Below, one piece after another: positions 17,049-26,405 of a DNA stretch of 64,000 bases. The stretch's first letter is position 1; each line of letters begins with the position of its first letter. The DNA lies in NCBI RefSeq assembly GCF_026191635.1, contig NZ_JAKRRW010000003.1, positions 248,001 to 312,000 of the forward strand. The letters run 5' to 3'. Source of the DNA: Photobacterium obscurum (GTDB taxonomy: Bacteria > Pseudomonadota > Gammaproteobacteria > Enterobacterales > Vibrionaceae). The notes under the pieces are model-generated. The model had not been told where the DNA came from. It saw only the letters and a program-made list of their open reading frames with translations, and did no database searches. Both the position numbers and the translations under genes were made by a program.

Positions 17049-18210
17049 GTTTTCCCCTTGGCCTTCTTTTTCTGAAGAGGAAGGTAACGCTGTTCGTAGT
17101 GTACTTATGTCAAATAAAGTAAATTACTGGACAGGACAGGAATGTCGTGAATTTGAAAAAGAGTTTGCTGCATGGGTTGGTTGTGAATACGCCATAGCAT
17201 TAGGTAATGGTACGCTAGCACTTGATATTGCTTTAAAGGCATTGGGTATTAGTGATGATGATGATGTGATTACAACGCCTCGTACATTTTTGGCTTCTGC
17301 TTCTTCAATCGTTACTGCTGGTGCGAATCCGGTTTTCGCGGATGTAGACTTAAACACCCAGAATATTACTGCTGAATCGATAGAAGCGGTTTTAACTCCG
17401 AAAACTAAGGCTGTAATTGTTGTTCATCTAGCGGGTAGGCCTGCAAACATGGATGATATAATGGCTTTGTCTGAGAAGTATGGTTTCTATGTTATTGAAG
17501 ATTGTGCTCAGGCACATGGTGCTAAGTACAAGGGGCGTAGTGTTGGTACAATCGGTCATATCGGTGCTTGGTCATTCTGTCAAGATAAGATTATGACCAC
17601 AGGCGGAGAAGGTGGCATGGTGACAACCAATGATAAAGCACTCTGGTCTAAGATGTGGAGTTACAAAGATCACGGTAAAAGCTATGAAGCGATTTATGAA
17701 CGTCAGCATCCGCCGGGATTTAGGTGGTTACACGAAAGCTTTGGTACCAATTGGCGTATGACTGAGATGCAGGCAGCTATTGGCCGTATTCAACTAAAGC
17801 GGATGCCTGAGTGGACAGCGAAACGTCAGGCTAATGCGAAACTTATTGATAAAGCAGTATCGGATTGTTGCCTTATTCGTACCTCAGATGTACCAGCTGA
17901 TGTTGAGCATGCCGCATATAAGCACTATGTATTTATCCGGCCTGAACAGCTAAAGGAAGGTTGGTCTAGAGATAGGATTGTTGAAGCTATTGTTGATCAT
18001 GGAGTTCCTTGTTTTCAGGGTAGTTGTTCCGAGGTTTATTTAGAAAAGGCATTTGATAATACGCCTTGGCGTCCTGCCAAAAGACTCCAAAATGCAGTTG
18101 AATTGGGTGAAACAAGTTTGATGTTTTTAGTTCACCCTACTTTGACGGATGAAGAGATAGCTAAAACATGTAAAGTGGCTGAAGCTGTCTTTTCTTTAGC
18201 ATCAAAATAA
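17035..18210 (+). CDS. DegT/DnrJ/EryC1 aminotransferase, probably UDP-4-keto-6-deoxy-GlcNAc aminotransferase (PglE-like)
   Basis: PLP enzyme that aminates C4 of a nucleotide 4-keto-6-deoxy sugar. PLP Lys in AWSFCQDKIMTTGGEGG; cofactor segment VIEDCAQAHGAKY; sugar-site block GTNWRMTEMQAAIG. 391 aa. The 14-bp overlap with the PglC-like gene and the PglF-type dehydratase gene (20.7 kb) indicate a bacillosamine-like route. No PglD-type left-handed-helix acetyltransferase is seen, so the sugar may stay as the free 4-amine or be acylated by an unlinked enzyme. Substrate inferred from context only. Confidence 0.85.
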   Translation: MLKTKFSPWPSFSEEEGNAVRSVLMSNKVNYWTGQECREFEKEFAAWVGCEYAIALGNGTLALDIALKALGISDDDDVITTPRTFLASASSIVTAGANPVFADVDLNTQNITAESIEAVLTPKTKAVIVVHLAGRPANMDDIMALSEKYGFYVIEDCAQAHGAKYKGRSVGTIGHIGAWSFCQDKIMTTGGEGGMVTTNDKALWSKMWSYKDHGKSYEAIYERQHPPGFRWLHESFGTNWRMTEMQAAIGRIQLKRMPEWTAKRQANAKLIDKAVSDCCLIRTSDVPADVEHAAYKHYVFIRPEQLKEGWSRDRIVEAIVDHGVPCFQGSCSEVYLEKAFDNTPWRPAKRLQNAVELGETSLMFLVHPTLTDEEIAKTCKVAEAVFSLASK

Positions 18211-18268
18211 TAATTGATACAAAGCCATCAGCTTTTTTGAGGCTTAGACAATAAAGTGAATGCAAACT

Positions 18269-19435
18269 ATGAAAATTGCCATTGCTGGTACAGGCTATGT
18301 TGGCCTGTCAAACGCAGTACTATTAGCTCAACATAACGAAGTGGTTGCAGTTGATATTATTGAAGATAAAGTTAATATGTTGAACGATCGTATTTCACCT
18401 ATCGTTGATGCTGAAATTGAAGATTATCTTAAAAATAAATCGTTAAACTTGATTGCAACACTTGATAAGGAATCAGCTTATACAAATGCTGAGTTTGTTG
18501 TTATTGCAACGCCTACTGATTATGACGTAGAAACTAATAACTTTAATACTTCGTCAGTTGAAGCTGTAATCAAGGATGTCATGAACATTAATCCTGATGC
18601 GGTTATGGTTATCAAGTCAACAGTGCCGGTTGGTTATACACAACGGATTAAAGAAGAGCTTGGATGTGAAAATGTAATATTTTCACCTGAGTTTCTCCGT
18701 GAAGGGAGAGCTTTATATGACAACCTTCACCCGTCTCGGATTATTGTTGGTGAAAATAGCGTTCGTGCTAAAGTTTTCGCGGATTTACTTATTGAAGGGG
18801 CAATTAAGAAAAATATTGAAGTTCTGCTTACTAATTCTACTGAAGCAGAAGCTGTTAAATTATTTTCTAACACCTATCTTGCAATGCGAGTTGCATATTT
18901 TAATGAGTTAGATTCTTATGCTGAATCGCATGGTTTAGATGCGCGTCAAATTATAGAGGGTGTTGGTTTAGATCCGCGTATCGGATCTCACTATAACAAC
19001 CCGTCATTTGGCTATGGTGGGTACTGCCTACCTAAAGATACCAAGCAACTTCGTGCAAACTATCAGGATGTACCCAACTGCCTTATTAGCGCAATTGTTG
19101 ATGCTAATACAACTCGGAAAGATTTCGTTGCTGATTCAATCTTGAAGCGTAGACCCAAGTGTGTGGGTATTTATCGTCTTATCATGAAGTCAGGCTCTGA
19201 TAATTTTCGTGCGTCTTCTATTCAGGGCATTATGAAACGTCTTAAGGCCAAGGGCATTGAAGTCGTAGTCTACGAGCCTGTATTAAACGATAAAGAGTTT
19301 TTCAACTCCATCGTTATCTCTGATATTAAACAATTTAAAGCGATGTCCGATGTCATTGTTTCTAACCGTATGGCTATTGAACTTGAAGATGTAGCAGAAA
19401 AAGTGTACACCCGTGATTTATTCGGTAGTGACTAA
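18269..19435 (+). CDS. ugd: UDP-glucose 6-dehydrogenase (first copy)
   Basis: Oxidises UDP-glucose twice with NAD+ to UDP-glucuronate. N-terminal Rossmann loop [21 protein letters not shown] [22 protein letters not shown], and the catalytic Cys in [22 protein letters not shown] 18269 gives 388 aa, exactly the length of the second copy at 47.7 kb; an in-frame ATG 9 bp upstream (18260) is an alternative. Protein very similar to the second copy, with many identical blocks. Acts on the GalU product encoded just downstream. Confidence 0.95.
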   Translation: MKIAIAGTGYVGLSNAVLLAQHNEVVAVDIIEDKVNMLNDRISPIVDAEIEDYLKNKSLNLIATLDKESAYTNAEFVVIATPTDYDVETNNFNTSSVEAVIKDVMNINPDAVMVIKSTVPVGYTQRIKEELGCENVIFSPEFLREGRALYDNLHPSRIIVGENSVRAKVFADLLIEGAIKKNIEVLLTNSTEAEAVKLFSNTYLAMRVAYFNELDSYAESHGLDARQIIEGVGLDPRIGSHYNNPSFGYGGYCLPKDTKQLRANYQDVPNCLISAIVDANTTRKDFVADSILKRRPKCVGIYRLIMKSGSDNFRASSIQGIMKRLKAKGIEVVVYEPVLNDKEFFNSIVISDIKQFKAMSDVIVSNRMAIELEDVAEKVYTRDLFGSD

Positions 19436-19482
19436 CTTTTGGTAATTATGTTTTGCTAAGAGTTTGTTTATTAGAAAACTGT

Positions 19483-19546
19483 AGCTGGCTTGCATTGGCC
19501 CGTTTTTCACCCTAATGCATTTGTAGGTGTATTGCCTGAGCCAGCT
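19483..19546 (+). promoter_or_regulatory. Nested inverted repeats upstream of galU
   Basis: Within the 285-bp gap between ugd and galU, AGCTGGCT (19483) pairs with AGCCAGCT (19539), and just inside TGCATT (19491) pairs with AATGCA (19514). There is no T-run after the 3' arm. It could be a structured leader RNA, or a weak terminator for ugd. A TATAAT hexamer follows at 19656, without a clear -35. Confidence 0.3.
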
Positions 19547-19720
19547 TAGGGACATGTCGTTGTCTTGGTAACGTAACAACAGATAGTATTTATATTTTTT
19601 TGTAATACTTGCGGGTCTTGCTGATTGGAGTTATATCTGCTATCTGCTGAGGATTTATAATCACTTTGTCGTATCTATTAAATTACGGCGACAAGGTGGC
19701 AGTTTTGATTAAGGACTTGT

Positions 19721-20638
19721 ATGAAAAAAATAACAAAAGCCGTCATTCCTGTGGCAGGGCTAGGTACGCGTATGTTGCCAGCGACAAAGGCTATCCCCAA
19801 AGAGATGTTGCCTATAGTTGATAAACCACTTATTCAATATATTGTTAACGAGTGTGTTGCAGCAGGCATTAAGGAAATAGTGTTGGTCACGCACTCTTCA
19901 AAAAATGCCATCGAGAACCACTTTGATACGTCTTATGAACTTGAAGCAACCCTCGAAAAACGTGTAAAAAGGCAGTTGCTTGATGAAGTGCAGTCTATCT
20001 GTCCACCGGATGTGACAATAATGCATGTTCGCCAGGGGCATGCAAAAGGCCTTGGCCACGCGGTTTTATGTGCCAAACCATTGGTTGGTGATTCACCTTT
20101 TGTTGTCGTATTGCCTGATGTGATATTGGATGAGTTTACAGCTAACCAACGAACTGAAAACTTGGCTGCTATGGTTCAACGTTTTGAGAAAACTCATGCT
20201 AGCCAAATTATGGTCGAACCAGTGTTGGAACAAGATGTTTCTAAGTATGGAATTGTAGATTGTGGTGGTGCTGCCCTTACTGGTGGTGAGTCTCATGTGA
20301 TGACGGCAATGATCGAAAAGCCTGCGCTTGAGGATGCACCGTCAAATTTAGCTGTTGTTGGTCGCTACGTGCTCTCTTCAAATATTTGGGATAAACTAGC
20401 CGTTACACCTCCAGGTGCTGGTGAGGAAATACAGTTGACTGATGCGATTGATATGTTGATGGTGGAAGAGACTGTTGAAGCTTTTCATATGACTGGTAAA
20501 GCCCACGATTGTGGCGATAAACTCGGGTACATGAAGGCTTTTGTTGATTACGGTCTTCGTCATAGTGAATTTGGAGTTGATTTTGCTAATTTCCTTAATG
20601 AAAGTTCAACGATTAACCCTTTAAAAGCGGTGAGTTGA
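19721..20638 (+). CDS. galU: UTP--glucose-1-phosphate uridylyltransferase
   Basis: Makes UDP-glucose from UTP and glucose-1-phosphate, feeding Ugd and GalE. Nucleotidyltransferase loop [20 protein letters not shown], then [29 protein letters not shown], and C-terminal [18 protein letters not shown]. 305 aa, usual length. AAGGAC precedes the ATG. Sits with ugd in a precursor sub-cluster. Confidence 0.95.
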   Translation: MKKITKAVIPVAGLGTRMLPATKAIPKEMLPIVDKPLIQYIVNECVAAGIKEIVLVTHSSKNAIENHFDTSYELEATLEKRVKRQLLDEVQSICPPDVTIMHVRQGHAKGLGHAVLCAKPLVGDSPFVVVLPDVILDEFTANQRTENLAAMVQRFEKTHASQIMVEPVLEQDVSKYGIVDCGGAALTGGESHVMTAMIEKPALEDAPSNLAVVGRYVLSSNIWDKLAVTPPGAGEEIQLTDAIDMLMVEETVEAFHMTGKAHDCGDKLGYMKAFVDYGLRHSEFGVDFANFLNESSTINPLKAVS

Positions 20639-20659
20639 TTAGAACTAAGTTTTCTTCAT

Positions 20660-20691
20660 AAAAATTAAAAATTAAAAATTAAAAATTAAAA
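20660..20691 (+). repeat. (AAAAATT)4 heptanucleotide tract before the PglF/WbpM-like gene
   Basis: Four perfect AAAAATT units plus AAAA, ending 15 bp before the ATG at 20707 and just upstream of the purine-rich ribosome site (GGTGGGTAGG). The period is the same as the CTAGGAA-type repeats, but the unit sequence differs. Its position in the 5' region would let slippage alter expression. Confidence 0.85.
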
Positions 20692-20706
20692 CAGGTGGGT
20701 AGGTAA

Positions 20707-22650
20707 ATGATATCTTCAGAAGATTTTCTGAATTTCTCTCGGCCTAAAAAGCGCATTATAAGCATGTTTATTGACACGCTTTTTATTGCGATTGCTTTTT
20801 GGGGCGCGTTCGGTGTTCGTTATGGTAACTTTGAATCAATGGCCAGTGTTGAGATTTGGCAAACTTATGCCATATTGACCATTGTCACCATAACTTCATT
20901 TGTAAAGTTGGGTCTTTATCGTGCCATATTACGATATCTCAGTTTTCATGCATTGTTAGTTGTGAGTACCGGTGCGGCAATTTCTGCAGTGGCTCTGTCC
21001 GTATCTGGATTTTATCTTGATGATACCATACCACGGACAGTTCCTGTTATATATGGCGCCTTTTTGGCGCTGTTAGCCGGTGGCTCGCGCTTAATTATGC
21101 GTACGCTTGTTTTTAGTAAAAGAGCAAGTACTAAAAAACGTGTGCTGATTTATGGTGCAGGCTCTACTGGGCGCCAACTTTGTATTGCACTTCGTCAAAG
21201 CCAGGATTATCTACCTGTTGGCTTTGTTGATAATGACCGCAGCTTGTTTGGTACCTATATTCTTGGCTTAAAAGTACTTCCATCTAACAAGGTTGATTAT
21301 TTAATTCATAGCCTTAAGTGTGACAAAGTGCTGCTGGCTTTGCCTCGGGCAAGCCGTTCAGAGCGAAAGGTTATTTTGGATAAGCTGGCTAATTTAACGG
21401 TTGAAGTGCTGACGGTACCAAGCATGGAAGATATCGTTAATGGTGATGCAAGAATTGATGAACTGCGTGATGTACCTATCGAAGATTTGCTTGGTCGTGA
21501 TCCGGTAGACCCGCGACCTGAGCTGATGAGTGCAGATACAGCTGGAAAAGTTGTGATGGTAACAGGCGCTGGTGGCTCTATCGGCTCGGAGCTCTGTCGT
21601 CAGATTTTAATGCAGCGCCCAGCAAAACTGCTGTTGTTTGAACTATCTGAATATGGCCTGTATGCCATTGATAAAGAACTAACTGGTTTAGCGACGGAAA
21701 ATGGTTTAGATGTTGAAATTGTACCTTTATTAGGTTCCGTTCAGCGTATGAATCGTCTTCAGGCGGTGATGGAAGCCTTTAAGGTTGAAACGCTTTATCA
21801 CGCTGCTGCTTATAAACATGTCCCATTGGTAGAGTATAATGTGGTAGAAGGCGTACGTAATAACGTTTTCGGCACTATGTATACGGCACAAGCTGCGATT
21901 AAAGCCAAAGTTGATACCTTTGTTCTTATTTCGACTGATAAGGCTGTGCGTCCAACCAATATTATGGGTACGACCAAGCGGATGGCAGAACTGGTACTAC
22001 AGGCACTAGCGAAGAAGAATACGGGTACCCGTTTCTGCATGGTTCGTTTTGGTAATGTACTGGGTTCTTCAGGCTCTGTGATTCCTTTGTTCAAAAAGCA
22101 AATTCTTCAAGGTGGCCCGGTAACTGTTACTCATAAAGACATTACTCGCTTCTTTATGACCATCCCGGAAGCCGCTCAACTGGTTATTCAGGCTGGTGCT
22201 ATGGGCAAAGGTGGTGATGTCTTTGTGCTCGATATGGGTGAATCAGTCCGTATTGCTGACTTGGCTAAGAACCTGATCAACCTGTCTGGGTTGGATGTGA
22301 AGAGTGAAGCTAACCCGCATGGTGACATCGCTATCGAGTTCACAGGTTTGCGTCCTGGCGAAAAGTTGTATGAAGAGCTACTGATTGGTGACAATGTTGG
22401 AGAAACCAGTCATGAACGCATTATGACTGCGCAAGAAGTGAGCCTCACATGGGACGAACTGAATGTGATTATCAACGAGCTTGATGAGGCATGTCATGAC
22501 TTTGACCATACACGCATTCGAGCTGGTTTGCTGAAAGCACCTACTGGCTTTAATCCAACCGATGGCATCAGTGATTTAGTTTGGCATGCCAAGCATGACG
22601 AAGAAAATGTAATAGAGATCGCAGCTAAGCAAGAAGCTCATACTGCTTAA
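20707..22650 (+). CDS. Membrane-anchored UDP-GlcNAc 4,6-dehydratase (PglF/WbpM/CapD family)
   Basis: Converts UDP-GlcNAc to UDP-2-acetamido-2,6-dideoxy-xylo-hexos-4-ulose. The N-terminus has four membrane helices (about 15-125), then a CoA-binding-like Rossmann domain (VLIYGAGSTGRQLC), then the SDR domain with GAGGSIGSEL (from G287). The catalytic set is D411-K412 in STDKAVRPTN with M420 and K424 in IMGTTKR. The Tyr-to-Met change is the hallmark of the large PglF/WbpM class. 647 aa, normal. Probably supplies the PglE-like aminotransferase at 17 kb. Followed by a terminator. Confidence 0.93.
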   Translation: MISSEDFLNFSRPKKRIISMFIDTLFIAIAFWGAFGVRYGNFESMASVEIWQTYAILTIVTITSFVKLGLYRAILRYLSFHALLVVSTGAAISAVALSVSGFYLDDTIPRTVPVIYGAFLALLAGGSRLIMRTLVFSKRASTKKRVLIYGAGSTGRQLCIALRQSQDYLPVGFVDNDRSLFGTYILGLKVLPSNKVDYLIHSLKCDKVLLALPRASRSERKVILDKLANLTVEVLTVPSMEDIVNGDARIDELRDVPIEDLLGRDPVDPRPELMSADTAGKVVMVTGAGGSIGSELCRQILMQRPAKLLLFELSEYGLYAIDKELTGLATENGLDVEIVPLLGSVQRMNRLQAVMEAFKVETLYHAAAYKHVPLVEYNVVEGVRNNVFGTMYTAQAAIKAKVDTFVLISTDKAVRPTNIMGTTKRMAELVLQALAKKNTGTRFCMVRFGNVLGSSGSVIPLFKKQILQGGPVTVTHKDITRFFMTIPEAAQLVIQAGAMGKGGDVFVLDMGESVRIADLAKNLINLSGLDVKSEANPHGDIAIEFTGLRPGEKLYEELLIGDNVGETSHERIMTAQEVSLTWDELNVIINELDEACHDFDHTRIRAGLLKAPTGFNPTDGISDLVWHAKHDEENVIEIAAKQEAHTA

Positions 22651-22710
22651 TGTGAATAAGGCTCGGTCTTTCTAAAACAGTAACAACCCCACCGAATTGA
22701 ATTTTATTTG

Positions 22711-22742
22711 CCCATTACGTCACCGACGTGATGGGCTTTTTT
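22711..22742 (+). terminator. Rho-independent terminator after the PglF/WbpM-like gene
   Basis: Stem CCCATTACGTC / GACGTGATGGG (11 bp with one G-U) around loop ACC, followed by CTTTTTT. Lies 60 bp after the stop and 28 bp before glmU. Confidence 0.9.
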
Positions 22743-22770
22743 ATATTTCATCTCAAACAGGTATTTTGTC

Positions 22771-24147
22771 ATGAATTTTAGTACGGTCATTCTTGCGGCC
22801 GGAAAGGGTACGCGTATGTACTCGAATCTACCCAAAGTGCTACACACCATGGCGGGTAAGCCGATGGTGAAACATGTCATTGATACATGTCTATCACTAA
22901 GCTCTAACCATATTCATTTAGTGTATGGCCACGGTGGCGAACAAATGCAACAAGCACTTGCCAGTGAGTCCGTAAATTGGGTGCTACAGGCCGAACAGTT
23001 AGGGACGGGTCATGCTGTTGACCAGGCCGCAGCACATCTTGCCGATGACGAAAAAGTGTTGGTCACTTATGGTGATGTACCACTGATCAGTCAGAAGACC
23101 ATTGAGAACCTGCTTGAAGCGCAGCCAACAGGTGGTATTGCCCTTTTAACGGTATTGCTCGAAGACCCAATAGGGTATGGGCGTATTATCCGCAAAAATG
23201 GCCCGGTTGTTGCGATTGTCGAGCAGAAGGATGCTTCTGAAGAACAAAAGTTGATCAATGAGGTTAATACTGGGGTGCTAGTGGCCAATGGTGGTGACCT
23301 GAAGCGTTGGCTCTCCCTGCTTAGTAATGATAATGCTCAAGGGGAGTATTATTTAACGGATATTATTGCAATAGCCCACAATGAAGGCCGTGCTATTGAA
23401 GCTGTCCATCCAATGAATACCATTGAAGTTGAAGGGGTTAACAACCGTGTTCAACTGGCCAGGCTGGAACGTGCCTATCAGCAAATGAAAGCTGAAAAGT
23501 TGTTGGAAAAAGGCATCATGCTGCGTGACCCTAGCCGTTTTGATTTGCGTGGTGAATTGCAGTGTGGTCAAGATGTTGAAATCGACATCAATGTCATTAT
23601 CGAAGGCAAGGTAACACTGGGTAATAATGTCATAGTCGGCGCTGGTTCGGTGCTAAAGGACTGTGTGGTGGCTGATAATTCGCTGATCCGCCCTTACAGC
23701 GTGATTGATAATGCGATTGTTGGTGCTGACTGTACCGTCGGGCCGTTTAGTCGTTTGCGCCCGGGAACCGAGCTATTAGATAATGCCCATGTTGGCAACT
23801 TTGTTGAAACGAAAAACACCCGCTTAGGCAGTGGATCTAAAGCGAATCATCTCACTTATCTTGGTGATTCAGAAATCGGTAATCGCACAAACATCGGTGC
23901 AGGTACTATCACTTGTAATTACGATGGTGCCAATAAGTTTAAGACTACGATTGGTGATGATGTGTTTGTTGGCTCAGACACCCAGTTGATTGCGCCTGTA
24001 AATATTGCTCAAGGGGCGACCATTGGTGCCGGTGCAACTATTAATAAAGATGTGGGTGAAAATGAGCTGGTCATTACTCGCGTCAAACCTCGCGCAATTA
24101 CCAATTGGCAAAGGCCACAAAAACAATTAAAAAAGAAGTTAGCCTAA
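22771..24147 (+). CDS. glmU: Bifunctional N-acetylglucosamine-1-phosphate uridyltransferase / glucosamine-1-phosphate acetyltransferase
   Basis: Acetylates GlcN-1-P and then uridylylates it, giving UDP-GlcNAc. The N-terminal pyrophosphorylase domain has [18 protein letters not shown] (about 7-24), GTGHAVDQA and YGDVPLI. The C-terminal left-handed beta-helix hexapeptide domain (about 250-450) has [30 protein letters not shown] and TITCNYDG. 458 aa, full length. In many Vibrio genomes glmU is beside the atp operon, so a capsule-locus copy next to glmM could be a second gene; this cannot be tested within the window. Confidence 0.95.
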   Translation: MNFSTVILAAGKGTRMYSNLPKVLHTMAGKPMVKHVIDTCLSLSSNHIHLVYGHGGEQMQQALASESVNWVLQAEQLGTGHAVDQAAAHLADDEKVLVTYGDVPLISQKTIENLLEAQPTGGIALLTVLLEDPIGYGRIIRKNGPVVAIVEQKDASEEQKLINEVNTGVLVANGGDLKRWLSLLSNDNAQGEYYLTDIIAIAHNEGRAIEAVHPMNTIEVEGVNNRVQLARLERAYQQMKAEKLLEKGIMLRDPSRFDLRGELQCGQDVEIDINVIIEGKVTLGNNVIVGAGSVLKDCVVADNSLIRPYSVIDNAIVGADCTVGPFSRLRPGTELLDNAHVGNFVETKNTRLGSGSKANHLTYLGDSEIGNRTNIGAGTITCNYDGANKFKTTIGDDVFVGSDTQLIAPVNIAQGATIGAGATINKDVGENELVITRVKPRAITNWQRPQKQLKKKLA

Positions 24148-24236
24148 TTTGTAATGCAAAGAGTGAGAACGTTTGACTTTCACCGAGTATAAAACGGCTA
24201 TGTAGGCTCTTCTCACCTGTGACTCCTGACTCTCTT

Positions 24237-24268
24237 TTAGTAACAGAATTCAACATTCCACATTCAAT
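24237..24268 (+). repeat. Short 7-bp periodic repeat upstream of glmM
   Basis: Within the 134-bp glmU-glmM gap, units ATTCAAC, ATTCCAC and ATTCAAT run in tandem just before the glmM start. TGACTCC/TGACTCT immediately upstream also has a period of 7. A further, sequence-distinct member of the heptamer repeats of this region. Confidence 0.5.
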
Positions 24269-24281
24269 ATAGATAATAACT

Positions 24282-25628
24282 ATGACTAGAAAATACTTTG
24301 GCACTGATGGTGTACGTGGAAAGGTAGGTGACTACCCAATTACACCAGATTTTGCCCTAAAGCTTGGCTGGGCGGCGGGACGTGTATTGTCTCGCCTTGG
24401 AACAAAAAAAGTGATTATCGGTAAAGATACCCGTATTTCAGGCTACATGCTGGAATCGGCATTGGAAGCCGGTCTATCCGCGGCGGGGATCAATGCGGTC
24501 TTAACCGGACCTATCCCGACACCGGCGGTGGCTTACCTGACCAAAACATTCCGCGCAGAAGCGGGGATTGTGATCAGTGCGTCTCACAACCCGTACTACG
24601 ATAACGGTATCAAGTTCTTCTCGGCATCCGGCGAAAAACTCCCTGATGAGGTTGAGTTGGCCATTGAGGCAGAGCTGGATAAAGACATTGAATGTGTTGA
24701 GTCACATTTGCTTGGTAAAGCCTCACGGATGGATGATGCGGCTGGTCGCTACATCGAGTTCTGTAAAGGAACATTCCCATCATCGTTGTCGCTGGCCGGC
24801 TTGAAGCTGGTGGTTGATAGTGCAAATGGTGCGGCCTACCATATTGCGCCCGCGGTCTTTAGTGAACTCGGTGCCGAGGTTGTCGCGATTGGTAATCAGC
24901 CCAATGGCGTGAATATCAATGACAAGTGCGGCGCGACCTCGATGGCGCTGCTGCAACAGACCGTTGTTGAAGAAAAAGCCGATTTGGGCATTGCACTGGA
25001 TGGTGATAGTGACCGAATCATGATGGTGGACAGTCAGGGTAATGTTGCCGATGGCGATCAGCTCCTTTATGTGCTGGCTAAGCAAGCGTTGATTGACGGC
25101 CAGCTAAAAGGCGGTGTTGTCGGCACCTTGATGTCTAACATGGGACTGGAAGTTGCCTTGGGCAAACTGGGAATCCCTTTTGTCCGTGCTAATGTGGGTG
25201 ACCGTTACGTAATGGAGCAATTGTTAGAACGCGATTGGCTGTTGGGCGGTGAAAACTCCGGTCATGTGATTTGTCGCAAACTGGTGACAACCGGTGATGC
25301 CATTGTGGCAGCCCTGCAAGTCTTAGCCGTTGTCCAGCGTAGCGGTCAAACGCTGGATGAGCTGGTGGGTGACATGCCAATGATGCCACAGATCCTGGTC
25401 AATGTTCGCTTTAGTGGCGATTCTAAACCACTTGAATCTGATTTGGTTAAGCGTGCGGTTGCCAATGCCGAAAAGGCGATGGAAGTGGGCACCGAAACGC
25501 CAAGAGGGCGTATCTTGCTGCGTAAATCAGGCACCGAGCCTCTTATCCGGGTGATGGCGGAAGCCGAATCTGCCGATCTGGCGGTCGAGTGGGCAAACCA
25601 TATTGCTGAAGCGGTGAAAGCGGCTTAA
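24282..25628 (+). CDS. glmM: Phosphoglucosamine mutase
   Basis: Interconverts GlcN-6-P and GlcN-1-P, feeding Glm[18 protein letters not shown] start; phosphoserine loop [16 protein letters not shown] with S101; metal loop DGDSDR (240-245); sugar loop GGENSGH; phosphate-binding [12 protein letters not shown]. 448 aa, complete. The residue after the second Asp of the metal loop is Ser, where E. coli GlmM has Gly; this position varies in the superfamily. Followed by a strong terminator and then the recombinase island. Confidence 0.95.
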   Translation: MTRKYFGTDGVRGKVGDYPITPDFALKLGWAAGRVLSRLGTKKVIIGKDTRISGYMLESALEAGLSAAGINAVLTGPIPTPAVAYLTKTFRAEAGIVISASHNPYYDNGIKFFSASGEKLPDEVELAIEAELDKDIECVESHLLGKASRMDDAAGRYIEFCKGTFPSSLSLAGLKLVVDSANGAAYHIAPAVFSELGAEVVAIGNQPNGVNINDKCGATSMALLQQTVVEEKADLGIALDGDSDRIMMVDSQGNVADGDQLLYVLAKQALIDGQLKGGVVGTLMSNMGLEVALGKLGIPFVRANVGDRYVMEQLLERDWLLGGENSGHVICRKLVTTGDAIVAALQVLAVVQRSGQTLDELVGDMPMMPQILVNVRFSGDSKPLESDLVKRAVANAEKAMEVGTETPRGRILLRKSGTEPLIRVMAEAESADLAVEWANHIAEAVKAA

Positions 25629-25642
25629 AACAAGTTAAAATC

Positions 25643-25679
25643 AAAAAGCGGTGTCTTCTCTCGAAGGCACCGCTTTTTT
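25643..25679 (+). terminator. Rho-independent terminator after glmM
   Basis: AAGCGGTGTCTTC / GAAGGCACCGCTT stem (13 bp with one G-U) around TCTC, with A's before and TTTT after. Marks the last clearly native DNA before the island. Confidence 0.93.
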
Positions 25680-25801
25680 CGTTTTCAGGGGCAAATTTTC
25701 ATATTATTCATTTCGATTTCTTTGAGTGACAGGCAAGCTTTTGCGCGAAAAGTCACAGATTTCCGCATTCGCATTGCTACCGATTGAGTATTGGCGTATC
25801 T

Positions 25802-25825
25802 CTTAATCACGATATTGGGATTAAG
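25802..25825. promoter_or_regulatory. Inverted repeat before the 187 aa gene (left island end)
   Basis: CTTAATC (25802-25808) and GATTAAG (25819-25825) form a perfect 7-bp inverted repeat 8 bp before the ATG of the first island gene. The GGGG ribosome site follows directly. It could be an operator for autoregulation by the HTH-like 187 aa protein, or part of a recombination end. A related CTTAA...TTAAG repeat is present at the other end of the island. Confidence 0.35.
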
Positions 25826-25833
25826 GGGCAGCG

Positions 25834-26397
25834 ATGGACAAATGGGTGATCAAAACACTGCCTGTTCGCAAACTGGTATTATCGCCGTCACCATTGCGTG
25901 ATGAGGTGCAGGTTGCCCGTCTGATGTTTGCTTTCCGCTCCGCGCCCGATGTGTTCCTGTCACGTCTGCTTGAGGCTATCACGCCCGTCCCTGTGCTGAC
26001 ATTTCACCGTCATTATTATCCCGTCCGACACCTCGCGGAGTTAGCCGTCCTGGCCCTGTATTACCCTGAGCAAAGACTGCCAATCGTGGTGAAGGGAAGG
26101 GCAAAGAGCTTGGCACAAATCCAGCAGCAAAGTGCGTCGGCCCAATGGATTGACTTGCTTCATAGCCATCATTGCCTGGATTTAGGGGGACTTGAGGTGG
26201 AATGGCAACAGGCTTTCGGCTACCCACCGATTTTTGCCCAGAAGGACCTGTGTCGTTTACTGGGATGTGAGCGTACGACGTTGTATAAACATCACCAGAA
26301 GGTTAAATCACGCTGGCACGCTGGCGAAGAGGAGCTGGTGGCTTCACCGTCACCAGTTGATTTGACGGCTTTGATTGCCCATATTCCCGACGAATAA
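25834..26397 (+). CDS. Small putative HTH protein, first gene of the recombinase module
   Basis: 187 aa; family not recognised. Residues about 135-155 (KDLCRLLGCERTTLYKHHQK) look like a helix-turn-helix recognition segment. The upstream part (RKLVLSPSPLRDE, RHLAELAVLALYYPEQRLPIV) has a faint ParB-like flavour, which is only an impression. No signal peptide or membrane segment. Followed after 8 bp by the 787 aa gene, with AAGGTGG overlapping its stop, so the two are co-translated. As first gene beside an inverted repeat it may be the regulator or directionality factor of the module. Confidence 0.6.
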   Translation: MDKWVIKTLPVRKLVLSPSPLRDEVQVARLMFAFRSAPDVFLSRLLEAITPVPVLTFHRHYYPVRHLAELAVLALYYPEQRLPIVVKGRAKSLAQIQQQSASAQWIDLLHSHHCLDLGGLEVEWQQAFGYPPIFAQKDLCRLLGCERTTLYKHHQKVKSRWHAGEEELVASPSPVDLTALIAHIPDE

Positions 26398-26405
26398 GGT
26401 GGCGT

